Under the pieces are notes generated by a model. It searched no databases. It saw nothing but the letters and a program-made list of their open reading frames with translations, and was not told where the DNA came from. A DNA stretch of 64,000 nucleotides, taken from NCBI GenBank assembly GCA_001687465.1, contig LVLI01000338.1, forward strand, positions 1 to 64,000, written 5' to 3'. The translations under genes were made by a program, and so were the position numbers. The first letter of the stretch is position 1, and each line of letters starts with the position of its first letter. The stretch comes from Halocafeteria seosinensis (lineage: Eukaryota > Sar > Bigyra > Bicosoecida). Below, piece by piece: positions 59,047-64,000 of this stretch.

Positions 59047-62000
59047 TCATTCCCAGACGGAAAACGGGTGTTCTTCATGACGCTTCAGCTGGTGACGCCG
59101 CATGTAGATCAATTGTGGGTTGTGATACAGAGTCACTGCAAGCCAGCACTTTGCTCGGAGCCGTTGCATGTTACTGTTCTTGTAGGCTCGTTTCGATATG
59201 CGTAATGGACCCTCAGACTCCAATGGTTTCTCAGCCATGGGATTCGTTCGTGGGGTGGAATCTTCGAGGCGCTTCTTCCGTTGCGCCTTGATATCTTCCC
59301 AGAGTGAGGAACATAAGACCATCACAATTGGGTTATTATGAAGATAGTCTATTAAGAGCATACTTCTGAAACTGTTATAAGCACCATCCAACGCAGCGAA
59401 CTTAGCCGGAAGTTTAGTATCATCAATTCGAAGGAATTCTCCCAAACCGAAGACAAAATGAATCTGCAAAGTGGTAAAAGGAGAGCCGGTCAAGAGTTGA
59501 AATAAGTAGTACCGCACCCGCGGTTGAAATAACAACCTTACTTACAGTAAACCTTGCTAAGACCATACTTAGACCTGTCACCAAAGCAGTCATTGAGTGG
59601 ACAACGTCGAACACCGAAAACAACCTCCGGTGTCGGATAACATTGCCGTTTATAATAAAACGAACGAGAATTAGCGATAAAATAGTATTCATCGCCGTTG
59701 TTGCTCCAACAAATCCGGTAAAATACTGAACCCACGGCTCGTTGCGAAGAAGACCCAGTTTTGGGTGCAGCAATATAGTCAGAACTGCTACCACCAAGGA
59801 AGTGAGAACGGTTATTCCTGTAGTTGCAAATGCTGCATGCCATACTTGCTGGGCAATAAACTGCGTGCTTTTAGCTAAGGACTGGTACTTGTTTATGGTT
59901 GAGAATCCATCACGACCACGCAGAACCGTCTGCCGATACCTGTAGAAGAAGGAGCTCCATATTCCGGCATTGGTTAATACTGCAAAGAACGCTCCAAATC
60001 CTACTCCGACATACACTCCCAACTTTATAATTTCAACCCCTTGATCTATAGTCAAACCGCTACTTTGGATTGTTTGAATAAACGTAGATGCTGCTGGTAG
60101 TCTGCGTGCAATTGCGGTCTTACCCTCCTCCTCCAGACGACTAAGTTGCTCTCTCACAGCAGCGTTATCCATCGCTACATTCGCCGCCTGCTGAATTATT
60201 TCCATGTCAACAGAACTTGCAGCCAGACCTGAAGCTTCAGCGGAAGCAGCATGAAGAGCTGCTTTTCCTTGGTCCAGTTCAAATGCGATGTGTCGGGAAA
60301 CAGCAATGCCTGTTAAAATAACTAACATAGTCAAAACAATGCTCATTCCCAGACTAACCAGTAAGCGCTGCGGGAAGAAAAAGTCTGTTTTAGTTTCATA
60401 CAGTTCGTGTTTCCGAGCTGGTGCAGTTTTTGCCAGCATGAATTTGTAGTACTTCTCTAAGAAAAACCCTTTAAGAATGTCGCAGGTACCTGCACTTTTT
60501 CTGTCGTATAACTGGTGCAAATTGCGTTCAATTGCACTCCTCTTCTTGTCAATTCTTCGCGCTTTCTTCAGGAACTCCATTTCCACGGCCTGAGCATGCT
60601 GTGATAGGGTACGTCCAGAAATCTCCGATAGTGAGTAGGATTCTGGTTGCAGAATGTATTCGGCGCGCGCTGGATCAGCTCTCTCCCATTGCGTTTGGTG
60701 CAGTAAAACTGACATAACATAATGCCGTCTGGCATTGCTCACCCTGTTCATCAAATAGAAGTCGTTGTAACGGCCGTCTGGCTCCCGTAACTCAGGGGGT
60801 ACGTTAGCAGCGTCGAGCAATTCCTCTCGAAACTTTCGAAGCGTGTGATAATTTTCCGTGAATCGCTTACGTCCTAGAGAGAGCAAACGGTGAACAAGAT
60901 ATTTAGAGTAGAGTAATCTTCTTCGATAGTAGGTGATGTTGTGGGCCACCCCAAGGTAACACCTCAAGGGGACTAGCGGGACACCATTTTCATTCAGTAG
61001 GATTGCAGTGCCCTTTTCACGCATCGTTCGTTTTGGAAACGTCAAACCACTTTCGGCCTCCGTATAGCTCCGACGAATACACAGTACCACAGAGAGACAC
61101 TTGAGCACTATAGGGAAACAGCAGCAACAACATCCACGACGAGGTTTCTTTCCGCTGCTCACAGCGTCTGCTTTTGTAACCAAGTACTCCATCACCACCA
61201 CGCGAATATAAAGATACATGGCAAATAACGCACAAACCACTGCAGAAGTGATAACCGTCCCAAAGAATGGGTCTGGGTATGACAGATATCGCGCTTGCTC
61301 CGCCAAGAACGTGAATCCTGCCAATGCTAAAACAAGGAAAATAAACATGGACCAGAATGAGGCGCAAGTCATAGCGCACTTGGGGTTTCTCGTGTTGTTT
61401 CCTACTAGAAGAGGTAGAGAAAATATCAGACCGCCTACTACAAACTGCCACCAGTTTTCTAGGCCCCTCTGATTAATTTCCACTGGATTCACAAGAGTAA
61501 CGGGGACAACCCTACTTCGTACGCCCTGAATAACGAAACGAAGGGTATATGCCCCACTACTTCCAGCAATGAAACGTAAATTATCAAATGAAGCGACACC
61601 GTCTTTCCCGACAATAGCGGTGTTGCCAGCTAGCACTGCAAAACCACTCTCATCGTCATCCAACATTGCAGTTGCAACGGCGCTGGCGAAGGCGGGATTA
61701 GCCTTCTGAGTTCCACCGCGTAACGTCCCACCTACTCTAATTGGATCCTCCATGGGGCTATTCAGGAACACTTCACTAGCAACTTTCTCGTTGAGAACGT
61801 TGGTTTCTTCTATGAGAGTCTCAACTTTAAACGGAGTAGAAGGTTTGCTGCTGGCTCCAGATACTGTAAAAAATGCAAAGGAATAGTTTCCTCGGCCACC
61901 AGAAATTAGAATGGGATTAAAGATGGCAATTCCATCCTTTTCCGTATCCTGGGCAATAATGGAGGGGGCAATCTGTCCTCTGCGGTAGTCTTCTCTCTTT

Positions 62001-64000
62001 ATCTCTTCACCATCCACTCCAATCTGCTTATGAATTTTCACATAGATCCTCTGACGAATGGCTGGAACGCCATCAGCCAGCGTAGCTTTCACACGGATTT
62101 CCCCCAGAGGAAGTTCGACATATCCATCCGAGGGATCTTCTGATAGGATAGTTAGGTGCTCTGCTGTGCTTTGCATCCTGAGCTCCGCATTAGACGAGCA
62201 CACACCTAAAGAGCAGAACCTTAGAGAGTAATCACCATCTATCTGAACGGGTGTTAAACTGGCTGAACCCACGCTTTGAAACACCGCCGTCATGTCCTTG
62301 ATGAATGCGGTCCCGCTCGAGTTCGCCAAAGACCCATAGCAACAAGAAGGTACATACGGCTCTAGTATATGTTGAGTTAAGCGTCTTGGAACATGAAGCA
62401 CAGGGTTCTGGATGTCAATACGCCAAAGCAAGGACAGCACGGCCCCCGCTCCCACTGGAGACTTCGCTGGATCTACGGTTATTACAAAAGCTGCATCATT
62501 AATTGTGCTATCAGCGAACAAGATGATCTGCAGTATGGGCTGCTGAACAAACGGAAACGAGGGTGTAATTACCTTTGACGGCGGTTGCAACACGTGGATA
62601 GCACGGACAGGGTTAAGTACATCCATCTCCAGAAACTCGTGCGAGATGATGGTGCTATTTCCTGTGAGCACGCTAAACCGAAGGGTCATTTTGCCCATCC
62701 CACTACAAGCAGATCCTTGTGCAGCGCAAGGGTCTCCGGCAGCGATGAGTACATCTGGAAAGCGAGCAATCCCTTCATCGTCACTAGGATCGGAGAAGAC
62801 TAAGTTGACCATACTGCCAGAGCATGTCTTTGGAGTCCGGTCCGGTACCTCAGAGTTCATACTACAAATAGCCCAATTCCCGTTGCCTATGCTCGTGGTG
62901 TTATCTGAGGATATGTACACCCTAGACCGAACTCCTTGAAGCGGACCACTTTCGCCAACGATTCTTACGGCCATATTGGACACCACGTCGAACCCAATCA
63001 TCCTGGGAGAGCTATAGTTCAAACGATTTCCAGTGATGCGGACTTCGTTCACTTGGCGGAAATAAAACGATACTATCGTCCGATTCATTCTTATCCCATT
63101 TACTGAAATAGAAAACAGAAGCCACCCAGGTGTATCTGGAGCGACACGTCCTGAGACTGCAAGGTTGCCTCGTTGGTTCCAATAACTTGTGACGTTATCA
63201 AAAAACGCATCGGATACAATCGTAGTACATCCTTCCAACGAATATGGGAACGGTATGCATCGTTGCATGATACCTGAGTACGATGGATATTCCAAATACA
63301 ATTCGGTGTAGCTCAGTAGTTCAAAGCTGATATCGAAGTCCCCGTCGTTGATCGGATTGCCTTCAGGGTCCATCATGCGCAATTCCACTTTAGGGAGCTC
63401 TCCCTCATGACCGGAGAGCGAAATGGGTGAAGACAGTGTGCCTTCATGATTTGCTAAATTCACTGAGTACACGGATCCTACTGTAGGAGCCAGAGACAGG
63501 GACATCCACTCAGAAGAGCACGGATAGGTGTTATTGGGGTTCCACGACGCAAACTTGACAAACAAGCTCTCTGGCGAACTAACAAATCCAGGTTCTAGGT
63601 ATATTATAGCAAAGCCCTCCGAATCTGTCACTGACGGAGATGATTCCAGAGTGGTAGACTTCGAACAAATTACATGCACTCTCACTCCTTCCACAGGCTG
63701 TCCGTAGTAATTCGTAGCTTGGATTGTAACGTTACCAGAATTGTCCCCGCGTGGAGAAGCCAACGGAAAGACATGCTTTGAATGAATTTGGATATTGGCA
63801 CAAAATATGTCATTATCTACCCACAATTCGTTATGAACCTCTAGCCGTAGCGCTCCTAGCGGTGTATCATTTCCAAGTTCCGTAAAGCCAATGAGATGCG
63901 TCCCGTTGTCAGAGGACGTGACACGAAACTCACTAAAGTGCATGAGCTGAAGACTCGCTGGCTCAGCAGTGTACGAAAGAGATACGGGAGCCAGCGCCTT
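59047..64000 (-). CDS. STRA6-like polytopic protein with large beta-rich ectodomain (5' end outside window)
   Basis: Two exons, 59546-64000 and 59047-59463, give 1623 visible residues; the frame stays open to the right edge, so the N-terminus is missing. The first half, to about 61480, is an ectodomain of beta-sandwich-like repeats with NxS/T sites (NVTIQATNYYGQPVEGVRVH, AVVGKDGVASFDNLRF type strands). About eight membrane helices follow, starting WWQFVVGGLIFSLPLLVG, then a Cys cluster (RRGCCCCCFP) and a long cytosolic helical region. The last helices (GVYVGVGFGAFFAVLTNAGI, GITVLTSLVVAVLTILL, FTGFVGATTAMNTILSLILV) and C-terminal motifs AYNSFRSMLLIDYLHNNPIV and TLYHNPQLIYMRR resemble the STRA6 family (retinol transporter type), in which such motifs end the protein. 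Substrate unknown. It is unrelated to the GLUG-stalk family, although C shares the general plan of a beta-rich ectodomain on a multi-pass domain. Confidence 0.72.
59464..59545 (-). other. 82-bp intron of the STRA6-like gene
   Basis: Consensus donor GTAAGTAAGG at 59545 and acceptor CCACTTTGCAG ending at 59464. Phase 0. Splicing joins LARFT to IHFVFGLGEFLRID and replaces an uninformative read-through end with a 138-residue exon carrying family-like motifs. Confidence 0.9.

Noticed and set aside
1-64000. CRISPR array, bacterial operon or prophage interpretation of the repeats
   Set aside because: The repeats are coding, without spacers, and the window has spliceosomal introns and eukaryotic domain combinations.

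Overview
The window is from a nuclear genome of a eukaryotic microbe. It contains very long, mostly uninterrupted coding regions, and the few introns I can place are short GT-AG introns of 63, 72 and 82 bp. Intergenic stretches are 1-2.6 kb and full of gene relics, and the encoded proteins are of eukaryotic type (a WD40/EF-hand protein and large multi-pass surface proteins). There is no operon structure, CRISPR array or intact transposon. The species cannot be fixed from sequence alone. An intron-poor protist or alga (stramenopile-like or red-alga-like) is my best guess, held loosely.

The dominant content is a clustered, rapidly evolving family of surface proteins, which I call the GLUG-stalk family. 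The canonical form is: hydrophobic leader; a conserved roughly 110-residue cap beginning DLRxxIxxGxEPC; 4-7 glycine-rich repeats of about 33-37 residues resembling the GLUG motif; an end cap (LPILRFQL); a mucin-like Ser/Thr/Pro stalk; one membrane helix followed by RRRRN; and a cytoplasmic tail with five conserved blocks that I cannot match to any named domain. Members in order are A (1-2247, +, left-truncated), B (5499-8225, +, no tail), C (10716-19706, +, two ectodomains joined to a multi-pass membrane domain), D (21873-29888, -, two ectodomains with a Cys-rich linker), E (42611-45505, +, canonical), F (47123-52963, +, two nearly identical ectodomains plus relic leaders) and G (54430-56214, -, no membrane anchor). 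At least seven decayed copies lie between them (2310-4027, 8939-9640, 20301-20645, 31068-31304, 45960-47067, 53357-54152, 58030-58640), the pattern expected of birth-and-death evolution.

Two other genes are present. At 32488-40086 (-), two adjacent reading frames join through a 72-bp intron into one protein of about 2487 residues with EF-hands at both ends and a large WD40 region. At 59047-64000 (-, running off the right edge) is a protein with a beta-rich ectodomain and a polytopic membrane domain ending in STRA6-like motifs, with an 82-bp intron before its last exon.

How the genes may work together is inference. The ectodomains would form stiff repetitive heads on extended glycosylated stalks, as in adhesion or recognition proteins. 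The shared tail would couple them to one intracellular partner. C carries the same head on a receptor-like multi-pass domain, and B and G would be unanchored or N-terminally anchored versions. Long tandem repeats inside the stalks (126 bp in A and D, 228 bp in C, 108 bp in F) provide a ready mechanism for length variation between strains.
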